Part shown: positions 30,538 to 42,833 of the stretch, one piece after another | How positions within the stretch are numbered: the stretch's first letter is position 1 | Layout: each line of letters starts with the position of its first letter | Assembly (NCBI RefSeq): GCF_040958095.1 | Contig: NC_091193.1 | Coordinates: 26,769,602 to 26,833,601 of the forward strand | Source of the DNA: Procambarus clarkii | Taxonomy: Eukaryota; Arthropoda; Malacostraca; Decapoda; Cambaridae | Reading direction: 5' to 3' | Length of the DNA stretch: 64,000 nucleotides | Notes under the pieces: generated by a model | The model's input: the letters and a program-made list of their open reading frames with translations, nothing else | Database searches by the model: none | Told to the model about the DNA's origin: nothing | Position numbers and translations under genes: made by a program

Positions 30538-31160
30538 CCCACCAACACCTGTCCGATCTACCACACATGCTGGGGACCCACCAACACCTGTCCGGTCCAC
30601 CACAAGTGCTGGGGACCCACCAACACCTGTCTTGATCCACCACACATGCTGGGGACCCGCCAACACCTGTCCGGTCCACCACAAGTACTGCGGAACCACC
30701 AACACCTGTCTTGATCCACCACACATGCTGGGGACCCGCCAACACCTGTCTTGGTCCACAAGTCCTAGGGACCCACCAACACCTGTCCGGTCCACGACAA
30801 GTGCTGGGGACCCACCAACACCTGTCTTGGTCTATAACAAGTACTAGCGAGCGATTAACACCTGTCCAGCTTCACTATAGTTGCACCTGTGCCACCTACC
30901 AACACCTATTTTGGTCCACCACAAATCCTGCGGAACCAACAACACCTGTCACGTTCCATCCCAAGTGCTGGGGACCCACAAACACCTGTCCTGGTCTACC
31001 ACAAGTGCTGGGGACCCACCAACACCTGTCCTGGTCCACGACAAGTGCTGGGGGATCCACCAACACCTGTCCTGGTCCACGACAAGTGCTGGGGGATCCA
31101 CCAACACCTGTCCTGGTTCACAACAGTTGCAACTGGGCCACCTACCAACACCTGGTCCAC
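30538..31160 (+). repeat. 39-bp minisatellite, copy C
   Basis: Same family as in copies A and B, about 16 units, with its own variants (AGCGAGCGATTAACACCTG, GGGGGATCCACC) in the distal half. Confidence 0.95.
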
Positions 31161-31607
31161 CAGAAGTGCAGCTGTGTCACCTGCTAACATCTGTAGTGAC
31201 ACACACACACACAAATCAGCGCGCCGAATCAGTAACCTTCGGGAGGTCCTGACTAACTCTGGACAACGAGAAAAGACTTTCCTAATGATGCTCACTTAGA
31301 CTTATATCTAAGAAATGTATACATACGCAATTGCATTACATGAATAATTGTTTTATTACATGTATACACTTTTTCATTCCATGTATACACTCTTTCATTC
31401 CAGGTATACACTTTTCCTATACATGCATTAACAGATTTTGTATGTATACAATACTTCACAATAACTTTGTATGGATCGTAGATCAACTTTGTGTGACTGT
31501 AAACTTTCACTGTAAGTGAAGTTATTCATTTATGAGATTCCTGTTATAAGGAATGTAAACTTTGTCAAAGATCAACACTAATGTTTACTTCTATATTTTT
31601 TGTCATA

Positions 31608-31613
31608 AATAAA
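31608..31613 (+). terminator. Polyadenylation signal, cassette C
   Basis: AATAAA in TCATAAATAAATGTTTTCTAA, the same downstream context as the other cassettes. Confidence 0.5.
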
Positions 31614-31994
31614 TGTTTTCTAATTTAATTGTGTTGATAATTTACACCTAACTCCAATGGATTATACTAAAAATGTGCCATAAGTAAACTGGAGTGTCAC
31701 TTGTGGCATTAGTGTCACTTGACGGGAGCGATGGATGACATAACTCTGCTGTTTTCTATCAAATATGTTGCTTATTACTGCGTAATAGATCTCAAGGACA
31801 CCCTTCCATATTTTCTATCTACCGTTCTATGTTTCTTTCTTTCCTATCTCTTCGCTAAGTATCTGATCATGTATGTTGGATACACATGTGAGCGTAAAAA
31901 TAGTGAAATAAATCATATGAGCACCTTGTGTAAAGACCGACTACATCCTCTAAAGGTGTTAGCATTTTCGCAGGTGTAGGGGTACCTATCTTGC

Positions 31995-32135
31995 GGATAA
32001 ATAAATAAATAAATATGTTTATTCAGGTAAGGTACATACATACAAGTGATGTTACATTAATGGATTGATATAAAGATAGAGCTAGTACATACAATGCCTA
32101 AAGCCACTATTACGCAATGCGTTTCGGGCAACTTG
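31995..32135 (+). mobile_element. SINE-like dispersed repeat with (AATA)n
   Basis: AATAAATAAATAAATA, then TTTATTCAGGTAAGGTACATAC, ending TAAAGCCACTATTACGCAATGCGTTTCGGGCA. A relative with the same CCACTA...GCGTTTCGGGCA end sits at 57,215-57,365. Confidence 0.6.
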
Positions 32136-32139
32136 CAAC

Positions 32140-33076
32140 TTTCGACAACTATGGAAGCAGGATGTTATACATAAGCACTGTTCGGTCCCTGATAGACTAC
32201 GCAGCACCCGTTTTGTCTTACACAGTGCAAGGCAGAATTAAAAAAAAAAGTTAAATCTGCCTTGCACTTGCCTAAAAAAAACTTGAGTTGGCACAGACCG
32301 AAGCCATGAGGATTGTTCTTGGATGTCAAAGAAATGCAATGATTGAAATAATGAGAATGGAATAAAACTTACTGAGTGTGTGTGATAGACTCTTTGACAT
32401 TAACACTAGAGTATCAATCTGCTTCACGAGTAGAGGATGAAGGGTTAAGCTGTTTCACAGCGTTTAGAACTGCTAGAGTAACGTACACACTCCCAGGAAA
32501 CTAAGAGAGACACATGCTACACGAGGGGATTAGCTAATGGGGTCAGGGAATACGATGTATTTGACTGTTACAAACCCTCTCGACAGTGTAATAGGTCTGC
32601 TCCCTGGAAAGCACAGAAAATAAAAGTCGAAACCGTACCCCTTAAGGTTAAAAAGATTCAACATGAACTGGGACAAATACGGTGTTTGTATGGAAGCATG
32701 ATATCTCGGTTATCAGGAGATATCAAGTTTACATGTATATTGTGACGGGTCGGTGGCGGAGGATGGCAGGGCAGGATGTGGTGTCCTAATAAGGGAATAC
32801 ACTGAGTTTGGAGCTGAGGACAGGACAATTGAACTTCGACTTAGTAATTATATATCATCCACACCAGCTGACCTGCTGGCCATTCTGGCGTGTTTGGAGG
32901 AAGCACGTCACGACGAAAAAGATGTTTTAGTATTTGTCGATAGCCGAGGAGCACTTTGTTCCTTAACAGCTCGGTATCCAATCTTCATGTCCATAGATGA
33001 GGATTGTAAGAAAGGAATAAATGAGATACAGCTGAAAGGTCACAAAGTGAAGTTCATATGGATTCCCGGTCTCTGA
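32140..33076 (+). pseudogene. Degenerate LINE: RT C-terminus plus RNase H
   Basis: Broken frames give STVRSLIDYAAPVLSYTVQG, LELAQTEAMRIVLGCQRN and CDRLFDINTRVS (the thumb and connector of a LINE RT), then an RNase H domain: CDGSVAEDGRAGCGVLI, PADLLAILACLEEA, VFVDSRGAL and HKVKFIWIPGL (32,740-33,076). The RNase H catalytic Asp and Glu motifs are visible. The end of the domain (the SHVG...GNE part) is cut off by a SINE-like repeat. Many stops occur upstream. Dead element, I-group-like because it carries RNase H. Confidence 0.8.
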
Positions 33077-33180
33077 CCAGGCCTCCTGGTTGCTGGTCTG
33101 ATCAACCAGGCTGTTGGATGCGACTGCTCGTAGCCTGGCATACGAGTCACAGTCTGGTTGATCAGGTATCCTCTGAAAGT
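33066..33180 (-). mobile_element. Dispersed repeat (SINE-like), third copy
   Basis: Opposite-strand relative of 19,945-20,085 (GACCAGGCCTCCTGGTTGCTGG, GATCAACCAGGCTGTTGGATGCGACTGCTCG). It truncates the RNase H frame before it. Confidence 0.6.
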
Positions 33181-33194
33181 GATTAAGTTCTCTT

Positions 33195-34740
33195 CAACAC
33201 ACTACAAGAGGTCGGACAGCTATGCCCCGAATGTGTAGGGGAAGAGTGTAGAAGAGTTTTGTGCCTTTGGTGTTGATTGAGTTCTCTCTCAACATCATGT
33301 TCTGAGAGAACAACAGAGAGAAGAGAACTGAGAAAGAGAACAGAACAGAAAGAGAACTGTTGATCTGAGCGCCTATTTTGCACCTCCATACTTTCTGGTC
33401 TCATATGGTTCCATTTCTGTGTGGAGGTTTGGAACCAATCCTTCTAATATTTGCCAAGGTTAAATTATTACACTGTATATCTGACACGCCTGAGCTCTAG
33501 AGAATACACATTTTGACATTTTAATCGCTCCCAATAATATAGATGTTTTATTGAGTGGATTCTAGCAATAAAATATCTTTTCACACTCTTCAGGTCAGCA
33601 ATTTATCCAACCTTGAATGGGGCTGTTAGTGTGCAACAATATACCACTCTAGAGAACACTGAAGTCTTAAAAAATTAATCATTGGTACGGCATCTCTTGT
33701 TTGAAAGGTTCTTGTTATCCAACCTGTCATTTTTCTTGCAGTTCTGACGGCTACTTTATTGTGTTCTTTCAAGGTAAGGTCTTCTGAGTACACCCAAATC
33801 TTTTACATTGCTTTTCCTATCAATAGTATGATTTGACTGTGTTTTATATGTGGTTTCTGCTTTGATGTTTTCGTTTTTTTCTATAGTGTAGTAATTGGAA
33901 CTTATCCTCATTAAACATCATGTTATTTTCAGTGGCCCTTTGAAAGACTTCATTAACATCAGATTGGAGGTTTGCTGTGTCCTCTATATTGTCTACTCTC
34001 ATAAAAATTCTAGTGTCATCTGCAAAGGATGATACAGCACTATAAGTTGTGTCCTTGTCTATATCTGATATGAGGATGAGGAAAAGTACTGGAGCAAGCA
34101 CAGTACCCTGGGGGACTGAACTGGAGCAAGCACAGTACCCTGGGGGACTGAACTGGAGCAAGCACAGTACCCTGGGGGACTGAACTGGAGCAAGCACAGT
34201 ACCCTGGGGGACTGAACGGTTGATGGTCCGGAAGTTACTGTGTTGAGTATTACACTCTGGGTTCTGTTTGTTGGGAAGATGAAGATCCATCTCCCTACAT
34301 TGCCAGTAATTCCTTTTGCACGTCTTTTATGTGCAATAACATCATGGCCACATTTGTCGAAAGTTTTTGCAAAGTCTGTGTATATTACATCTGCATTTTT
34401 TGTATTCCATGGCACCTAAGGCCATGTTATAGTGGTCCAGCAACTGTGAGAGGCAGGAGCGCTGTGTTCTGAACCCGTGATGTCTTGGGTTATGTAGACA
34501 CTGTGATACCATGTGTTTTGTGATCTTACTTCTTAGAATTCTTTCAAAGGTGTTTATGATGAGTGAAGTTAGAGCTATTGGTCTAACTTCACTCATCTAA
34601 CAAAAACTAACAAGTTTTTGCATCAGCTTTATTACCTCCTTTGTGAAGTGGCGCGATCTCTGCTGTTTTAAGTATGTCAGGGATGACACCGGTAACTAGA
34701 CTCCGTCTCCAAAAGATGTTTAAGGCCTGTGATGGTGTTT
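33195..34740 (-). pseudogene. Degenerate LINE reverse transcriptase (minus strand)
   Basis: Reading right to left: TPGILHSSRIAKNTITGLKHLLE, SLVTGVIPDILKTAEIAP-like sequence, then VRPIALTSLIINTFERILRSK (34,342-34,596), HHGFRTQRSCLSQLLDHY, SVPQGTVLAPV repeated four times (34,092-34,215), then SSFADDTRIF (catalytic FADD), and thumb sequences resembling ITRTFQTRDAVPM, VYCCTLTAPFKVG and HSIKHLYYWERLKC down to about 33,200. Several frameshifts are present. The palm A and B parts are poorly preserved. Dead non-LTR element of a different family from the CR1-like copies. Confidence 0.8.
34085..34215 (-). repeat. 33-bp repeat in the RT PQG motif (4 units)
   Basis: Four perfect copies of a 33-bp unit (ACTGGAGCAAGCACAGTACC plus CTGGGGGACTGAA), each encoding the conserved SVPQGTVLAPV motif of the minus-strand RT. 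The unit is an exact multiple of three (11 codons). Confidence 0.95.
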
Positions 34741-34784
34741 TTTGCAATTCTTGACGAATGAAGAATTCCTGGTGTCAGAGCCTG

Positions 34785-36902
34785 GTGCAGGGTGCAGGGT
34801 GCAGGGTGCAGCGTGCAGGTTGCAGCGTGCAGGGTGCAGCGTGCAGGGTGCAGGGTGCAGCGTGCAGGGTGCAGCGTGCAGGGTGCAGCGTGCAGGTTGC
34901 AGCGTGCAGGGTGCAGCGTGCAGGGTGCAGGGTGCAGCGTGCAGGGTGCAGGGTGCAGGGTCCAGGGTGCAGGGTGCAGGGTGCAGCGTGCAGGGTGCAC
35001 CGTGCAGGGTGCAGGGTCCAGGGTGCAGGGTGCAGGGTGCAGGGTGCAGGGTGCAGCGTGCAGGGTCCAGGGTGCAGGGTGCAGCGTGCAGGGTGCAGGG
35101 TGCAGGGTGCAGGGTGCACCGTGCAGGGTGCAGGGTGCACCGTGCAGGGTGCACCGTGCACCGTGCAGGATGCAGGGTGCACCGTGCAGGGTGCAGCGTG
35201 CAGGGTGCAGGGTGCAGGGTGCAGCGTGCAGGGTGCAGGGTCCAGGGTGCAGCGTGCAGGGTGCAGCGTGCAGGGTGCAGCGTGCAGGGTGCAGCGTGCA
35301 GGGTGCAGCGTGCAGGGTGCAGGGTCCAGGGTGCAGGGTCCAGGGTGCAGCGTGCAGGGTGCAGCGTGCAGGGTGCAGCGTGCAGGGTGCAGGGTCCAGG
35401 GTGCAGGGTCCAGGGTGCAGCGTGCAGGGTGCAGCGTGCAGGGTGCAGCGTGCAGGGTGCACCGTGCACCGTGCAGGGTGCAGGGTGCACCGTGCAGGGT
35501 GCAGGGTGCAGGGTGCAGGGTGCAGCGTGCAGGGTCCAGGGTGCAGGGTGCAGGGTGCAGGGTCCAGGGTGCAGGGTGCAGGGTCCAGGGTGCAGGGTGC
35601 AGGGTGCAGGGTGCAGCGTGCAGGGTGCAGGGTGCAGCGTGCAGGGTGCAGCGTGCAGGGTGCAGCGTGCAGGGTGCAGGGAGCAGGGTGCAGCGTGCAG
35701 GGTGCAGCGTGCAGGGTGCAGCGTGCAGGGTGCAGGGTGCAGGGTGCAGGGTGCAGGGTGCAGCGTGCAGGGTGCAGGGTGCAGGGTGCAGGGTGCAGGG
35801 TCCAGGGTGCAGGGTCCAGGGTGCAGGGTGCAGCGTGCAGGGTGCAGGGTGCAGGGTGCAGGGTGCAGGGTGCAGCGTGCAGGGTGCAGGGTCCAGGGTG
35901 CAGGGTGCAGGGTGCAGGGTCCAGGGTCCAGGGTCCAGGGTGCAGGGTCCAGGGTCCAGGGTCCAGGGTCCAGGGTGCAGGGTGCAGGGTGCAGGGTGCA
36001 GGGTCCAGGGTCCAGGGTGCAGGGTGCAGGGTGCAGGGTCCAGGGTCCAGGGTCCAGGGTCCAGGGTCCAGGGTGCAGGGTCCAGGGTCCAGGGTCCAGG
36101 GTCCAGGGTCCAGGGTCCAGGGTCCAGGGTGCAGGGTGCAGGGTGCAGGGTGCAGGGTCCAGGGTGCAGGGTGCAGGGTGCAGGGTGCAGCGTGCAGGGT
36201 GCAGGGTCCAGGGTGCAGGGTGCAGGGTGCAGGGTGCAGGGTGCAGCGTGCAGGGTCCAGGGTGCAGGGTGCAGGGTGCAGCGTGCAGGGTCCAGGGTGC
36301 AGGGTCCAGGGTGCAGGGTGCAGGGTCCAGGGTGCAGGGTCCAGGGTGCAGGGTCCAGGGTCCAGGGTGCAGGGTGCAGGGTGCAGGGTGCAGGGTGCAG
36401 GGTGCAGCGTGCAGGGTGCAGGGTGCAGGGTGCAGGGTCCAGGGTGCAGGGTGCAGGGTGCAGGGTGCAGGGTCCAGGGTGCAGGGTGCAGGGTGCAGCG
36501 TGCAGGGTGCAGGGTGCAGGGTCCAGGGTCCAGGGTGCAGGGTGCAGGGTGCAGGGTGCAGGGTGCAGGGTGCAGGGTGCAGGGTCCAGGGTGCAGGGTG
36601 CAGCGTGCAGGGTGCAGGGTGCAGGGTCCAGGGTCCAGGGTGCAGGGTGCAGGGTGCAGGGTCCAGGGTGCAGGGTGCAGGGTGCAGGGTGCAGGGTCCA
36701 GGGTGCAGGGTGCAGGGTGCAGCGTGCAGGGTGCAGGGTGCAGGGTGCAGGGTCCAGGGTGCAGGGTGCAGGGTGCAGCGTGCAGGGTGCAGGGTGCAGG
36801 GTCCAGGGTCCAGGGTGCAGGGTGCAGGGTGCAGGGTGCAGGGTGCAGGGTGCAGCGTGCAGGGTGCAGGGTGCAGGGTGCAGGGTGCAGGGTGCAGGGT
36901 CT
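34785..36902. repeat. 7-bp satellite (TGCAGGG/TGCAGCG/TCCAGGG)n
   Basis: About 2.1 kb, over 300 units. Almost strict 7-bp period with three unit variants. TCCAGGG units cluster in the middle (35,900-36,130) and TGCAGCG units in the left part. All frames are open because 7 is not a multiple of three and no unit makes a stop; the 700-codon frames are not genes. The left end abuts the minus-strand LINE. Confidence 0.97.
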
Positions 36903-37090
36903 TCTTGTCTGCGACTAATTCAGAGTGGAGTGGAGTTAGGGAGACGTGTGATGTAAGGTTCCGTGGTGGTGCCACATTCATAAAGAATTAGTTTGGATCA
37001 TAACGACTGTTAATAGGTGTACTACCACTAATGTTTCTCTTCACCAGTAGTTATACTACTACTAACGAGGCTTTTCAATTAAAATCATTG
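36903..37090. other. Short unique spacer
   Basis: No gene recognised. On the minus strand it reads LTPLHSELVADKKT into the 7-bp array, possibly upstream LINE sequence, but I cannot show this. Confidence 0.35.
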
Positions 37091-37092
37091 TT

Positions 37093-37290
37093 GGGGGAGG
37101 AATGATGAAGGCGTGGTGGTGGCGGGGGAGGAATGATGAAGGCGTGGTGGCGGGGGAGGAATGAGGGGGCGTGGTGGTGGCGGGGGAGGAATGATGAAGG
37201 CGTGGTGGCGGGGGAGGAATGAGGGAGGCGTGGTGGTGGCGGGGGAGGAATGAGGGGGCGTGGTGGGGTGGGTAAAGGGGGGGGGGAGGA
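37093..37290. repeat. GGCGTGGTGGTGGCGGGGGAGGAATGA-type minisatellite
   Basis: About seven G-rich degenerate units (GGCGTGGTGGCGGGGGAGGA) ending in a GGGGGGGGG run at about 37,278. Potential G-quadruplex former on the plus strand. Confidence 0.9.
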
Positions 37291-37409
37291 CAGGAGTCAA
37301 CAGCCGCTGCCGCCTCACCTTGGCGCGTCCTCACCACCACAACATTTCTTATAAACCGCTTTTGACGAGAACCTCACAACCTCCACGCCTCGCCAGGCCT
37401 CACGTCCCA

Positions 37410-38998
37410 CACCTCACACTCGCCACACCTCACACACCTCACACACGCCACACCTCACACACGCCACACCTCACACACCTCACACACCTCACACACGCCA
37501 CACCTCACACACGCCACACCTCACACACGCCACACCTCACACACCTCACACACGCCACACCTCACACTCGCCACACCTCACACACCTCACACACGCCACA
37601 CCTCACACACCTCACACACGCCACACCTCACACACCTCACACACGCCACACCTCACACACGCCACATCTCACACACCTCACACACGCCACACCTCACACA
37701 CGCCACACCTCACACACGCCACACCTCACACACGCCACACCTCACACACGCCACACCTCACACACGCCACACCTCACACACGCCACACCTCACACACGCC
37801 ACACCTCACACTCGCCACACCTCACACACGCCACACCTCACACACGCCACACCTCACACACGCCACACCTCACACACGCCACACCTCACACACGCCACAC
37901 CTCACACACGCCACACCTCACACACCTCACACACGCCACACCTCACACACCTCACACACGCCACACCTCACACACCTCACACACGCCACACCTCACACAC
38001 GCCACATCTCACACACGCCACACCTCACACACGCCACACCTCACACACGCCACACCTCACACACGCCACACCTCACACACCTCACACACGCCACACCTCA
38101 CACACGCCACACCTCACACACGCCACACCTCACACACGCCACACCTCACACACGCCACACCTCACACACGCCACACCTCACACACCTCACACACGCCACA
38201 CCTCACACTCGCCACACCTCACACACGCCACACCTCACACACGCCACACCTCACACACCTCACACACGCCACACCTCACACACGCCACACCTCACACACG
38301 CCACACCTCACACACCTCACACACGCCACACCTCACACTCGCCACACCTCACACACGCCACACCTCACACACGCCACACCTCACACTCGCCACACCTCAC
38401 ACACGACACACCTCACACACGCCACACCTCACACACGCCACACCTCACACACGCCACACCTCACACACGCCACACCTCACACACGCCACACCTCACACAC
38501 GCCACACCTCACACACCTCACACACGCCACACCTCACACACCTCACACACGCCACACCTCACACACGCCACATCTCACACACCTCACACACGCCACACCT
38601 CACACACGCCACACCTCACACACGCCACCCCTCACACACGCCACACCTCACACACCTCACACACGCCACACCTCACACACGCCACACCTCACACACGCCA
38701 CACCTCACACACGCCACACCTCACACACGCCACACCTCACACACGCCACACCTCACACACGCCACACCTCACACACGCCACACCTCACACACGCCACACC
38801 TCACACACGCCACACCTCACACACGCCACACCTCACACACGCCACACCTCACACACGCCACACCTCACACACGCCACACCTCACACACGCCACACCTCAC
38901 ACACGCCACACCTCACACACGCCACACCTCACACACGCCACACCTCACACACGCCACACCTCACACACGCCACACCTCACACACGCCACACCTACCCC
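37410..38998 (+). repeat. 16-bp satellite (ACACCTCACACACGCC)n
   Basis: About 1.6 kb, with interspersed shorter ACACCTCAC insertions and rare CACTCGCC, CACATCTC and CACGACAC variants. The 592-codon frame across it (37,260-39,038) is a by-product of low complexity, not a gene. Confidence 0.97.
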
Positions 38999-39488
<490 letters not shown>

Positions 39489-39500
39489 GTATATAATAGC

Positions 39501-40185
39501 CAGGGGCCAGGTTCACGAAAGCACTTATGCAAGCACTTACGAACGTGAACATCTTTCCTCAATCTTTGACGGCTTTGATAACATTTATTAAGCAATTTAC
39601 AAGCATGAAAACTTGCCATACAACTGTTGGTATTGTTATAAACAGCCTCCTGCGCTCCGAAGCTGTTATAAACAGCCTCCTGCGCTCCGAAGCTGTTATA
39701 AACAGCCTCCTGCGCTCCGAAGCTGTTATAAACAGCCTCCTGCGCTCCGAAGCTGTTATTAACAGCCTCCTGCGCTCCGAAGCTGTTATAAACAGCCTCC
39801 TGCGCTCCGAAGCTGTTATAAACAGCCTCCTGCGCTCCGAAGCTGTTATAAACAGCCTCCTGCGCTCCGAAGCTGTTATAAACAGCCTCCTGCGCTCCGA
39901 AGCTGTTATAAACAGCCTCCTGCGCTCCGAAGCTGTTATAAACAGCCTCCTGCGCTCCGAAGCTGTTATAAACAGCCTCCTGCGCTCCGAAGCTGTTATT
40001 AACAGCCTCCTGCGCTCCGAAGCTGTTATAAACAGCCTCCTGCGCTCCGAAGCTGTTATAAACAGCCTCCTGCGCTCCGAAGCTGTTATTAACAGCTTCG
40101 GAGCGCATTAATAATTGGAAACAAAGCCCCAAAGATTGAGAAAAGATGTACAGGTTCGTAAGTGTTTTCGTGAATCTGGCCCCTG
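39501..40185. mobile_element. Fold-back element with hAT-like ends and internal array
   Basis: Ends are inverted: CAGGGGCCAGGTTCACGAAA at 39,501 and, reversed, CAGGGGCCAGATTCACGAAA ending at 40,185. The similarity continues inwards through AACATCTTTCCTCAATCTTTG / TACATCTTTTCTCAATCTTTG. CAGGG(G/C)-type ends recall hAT transposons. No 8-bp target duplication was found, and no transposase is encoded, so this would be a non-autonomous element. Confidence 0.65.
39645..40106. repeat. 30-bp array of self-complementary-ended units
   Basis: Fifteen units AACAGCCTCCTGCGCTCCGA plus AGCTGTTATA, nearly perfect (three have TATT). Each unit begins AACAGC and ends GCTGTT. The array closes with AACAGCTTCGGAGCGCATTAAT, a partial inverted unit. 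Confidence 0.95.
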
Positions 40186-40980
40186 AACGCACTTCTCGGC
40201 CTACTATGCAAGGCCCGATTTGCCTAATAGGCCGAGTGATTTTCTTTATTTTCAATAAATTGTTTCTATTTAATTTATTTGAATTATTATTATTATATTA
40301 TATTAAGACCATAATTTATTGACTTAGTTGTGATAGTTTAGGTTAGGTTAAGATAGGTTAGGTTAGGTTGGTTAGTTAGGTAGGGTTGGTTAGTTAGGTA
40401 GGGTTGGTTAGGTTAAGATAGGTTAGGTTGGGTTAGGTTAGGTTGGGTTAGGTTAGGTAGGGTTGGTTAGGTTAAGATAGGTTAGGTTGGGTTAGGTTAG
40501 GTTGGGTTAGGTTAGGTAGGGTTGGTTAGGTTAGGTTAGGTTAGGTTGGGTTAGGTTAGGTTGGGTTAGGTTAGGTAGGGTTGGTTAGGTTAAGATAGGT
40601 TAGGTTGGGTTAGGTTAGGTTGGGTTAGGTTAGGTAGGGTTGGTTAGGTTAAGATAGGTTAGGTTGGGTTAGGTTAGGTTGGGTTAGGTTAGGTAGGGTT
40701 GGTTAGGTTAGGTTAGGTTAGGTTGGGTTAGGTTAGGTTAGGTTAGGTTAGGTTAGGTTAGGTTAGGTTAGGTTGGGTTAGGTAGGGTTGGTTAGGTTGG
40801 GTTAGGTTCGGTCATATATCTTCGTTAGTTTTAACTCATATTAAAACAAATTCAGTCATACATAATGAAATGGATAGCTCCATGATTTCATAAGAAACGA
40901 ATTAGAAAAATATATAAATTCAGGAAAACTTGGCTTAGTAGGCAAATCGGGCCATGCATACTAGGCCGAGTACTGCGTTC
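40185..40980. mobile_element. Element with ~50-bp inverted ends around TTAGG-like repeats
   Basis: Left end GAACGCACTTCTCGGCCTAC, then TATGCAAGGCCCGATTTGCC (40,185-40,240). The right end, reversed, reads GAACGCAGTACTCGGCCTAG, then TATGCATGGCCCGATTTGCC (40,925-40,980). AT-rich flanks and the TTAGG-like array lie between. No coding frame. Non-autonomous DNA element or MITE is the likely class. Confidence 0.65.
40328..40810. repeat. TTAGG-like interstitial telomeric-type array
   Basis: Degenerate (TTAGG)n with TTGGG and TAGGG variants arranged in a higher-order unit of about 57-62 bp marked by AAGATA (40,351; 40,413; 40,474; 40,590; 40,647). TTAGG is the ancestral arthropod telomere repeat, but here it lies inside an element with inverted ends. 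Confidence 0.9.
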
Positions 40981-40994
40981 TGGATACTAGGTAT

Positions 40995-41383
<389 letters not shown>

Positions 41384-41509
41384 GTTCATGTTGGTATGAA
41401 AGGAGAGACAGACACGGGGCTCTGTGTACACGTGCTGTGTAAACTTCCTGTATTGCTGTGTGTATCGTGGACCATGTGGTACACAGAGCCGTCCACAACA
41501 TAGTGTGGC
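41384..41509. other. Spacer between arrays
   Basis: No feature recognised. Confidence 0.4.
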
Positions 41510-41637
41510 CCACGTGCGTGTGTGTGTGTGTGTGCACGTGTGTGTACTCACCTATTTGTGCTTGCGGGGGTTGAACTTTGGCTCTTTGGTCCCGCCTCTC
41601 AACTGTCAATCAACTGGTGTACAGGTTACTGAGCCTG
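41510..41637 (-). mobile_element. CR1-like LINE 3'-UTR fragment
   Basis: CTCACCTATTTGTGCTTGCG, then GTTGAACTTTGGCTCTTTGG and CAATCAACTGGTGTACAGGT match the 3' UTR at 42,145-42,240 and 51,780-51,880. It carries a (GT)n run at its 3' end (41,515-41,535) and is severely 5'-truncated. Confidence 0.8.
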
Positions 41638-41639
41638 GG

Positions 41640-41835
41640 GGGATAGCAGGAGTGGTGGTAGCTACTAGCAGGTGTGGTGGTAGCGACTATAAGGTGTGGT
41701 GGTAGCAACTAGCAGGTGTGGTGTCAAGTACTAGCAGGTGTGGTGGTAGCTACTAGCAGGTGTGGTGATAGCTACTAGCAGGTGTGGTGGTAGCTACTAG
41801 CAGGTGTGGTGGTAGCTACTAGCAGGTGCAGGTGT
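41640..41835. repeat. GGTGTGGTGGTAGCTACTAGCA-type repeat
   Basis: About eight units of about 23 bp (AGGTGTGGTGGTAGCTACTA), degenerate at the left. Confidence 0.9.
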
Positions 41836-41967
41836 GGGCACCTTTGGGTCTAACATGTTACTGAACCTTCGTATAACATCACTGACAGTTCTGGTACTCT
41901 ACTACCTATAAATCTCTCCACGTGAAATAATTTGTGAAGTTATCACTGGATGGGTGATCTTTCGTTG

Positions 41968-42740
<773 letters not shown>

Positions 42741-42825
<85 letters not shown>

Positions 42826-42833
42826 TGTGTGTT
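42741..42833. repeat. (GT)n microsatellite between two opposed LINE tails
   Basis: About 90 bp of GT with one GTGA. On its left is a minus-strand CR1-like tail, on its right a plus-strand one. Confidence 0.95.

Larger units (their letters stand above)
29731..31815 (+). repeat. Segmental tandem duplication, copy C (partial)
   Basis: Begins TTGTGGTGACGTCAC directly after copy B and carries the promoter cassette, 39-bp array and polyadenylation region. Similarity to copies A and B stops near GACACCCTTCCATAT (about 31,797-31,815). Confidence 0.85.

Noticed and set aside
34720-36991. Five overlapping frames of 700-750 codons
   Set aside because: They are produced by the 7-bp satellite, which lacks stops in all frames; composition is a two- to three-residue repeat.
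40328-40810. True telomere or chromosome end
   Set aside because: The array is short, degenerate and enclosed by inverted element ends, with long sequence on both sides.
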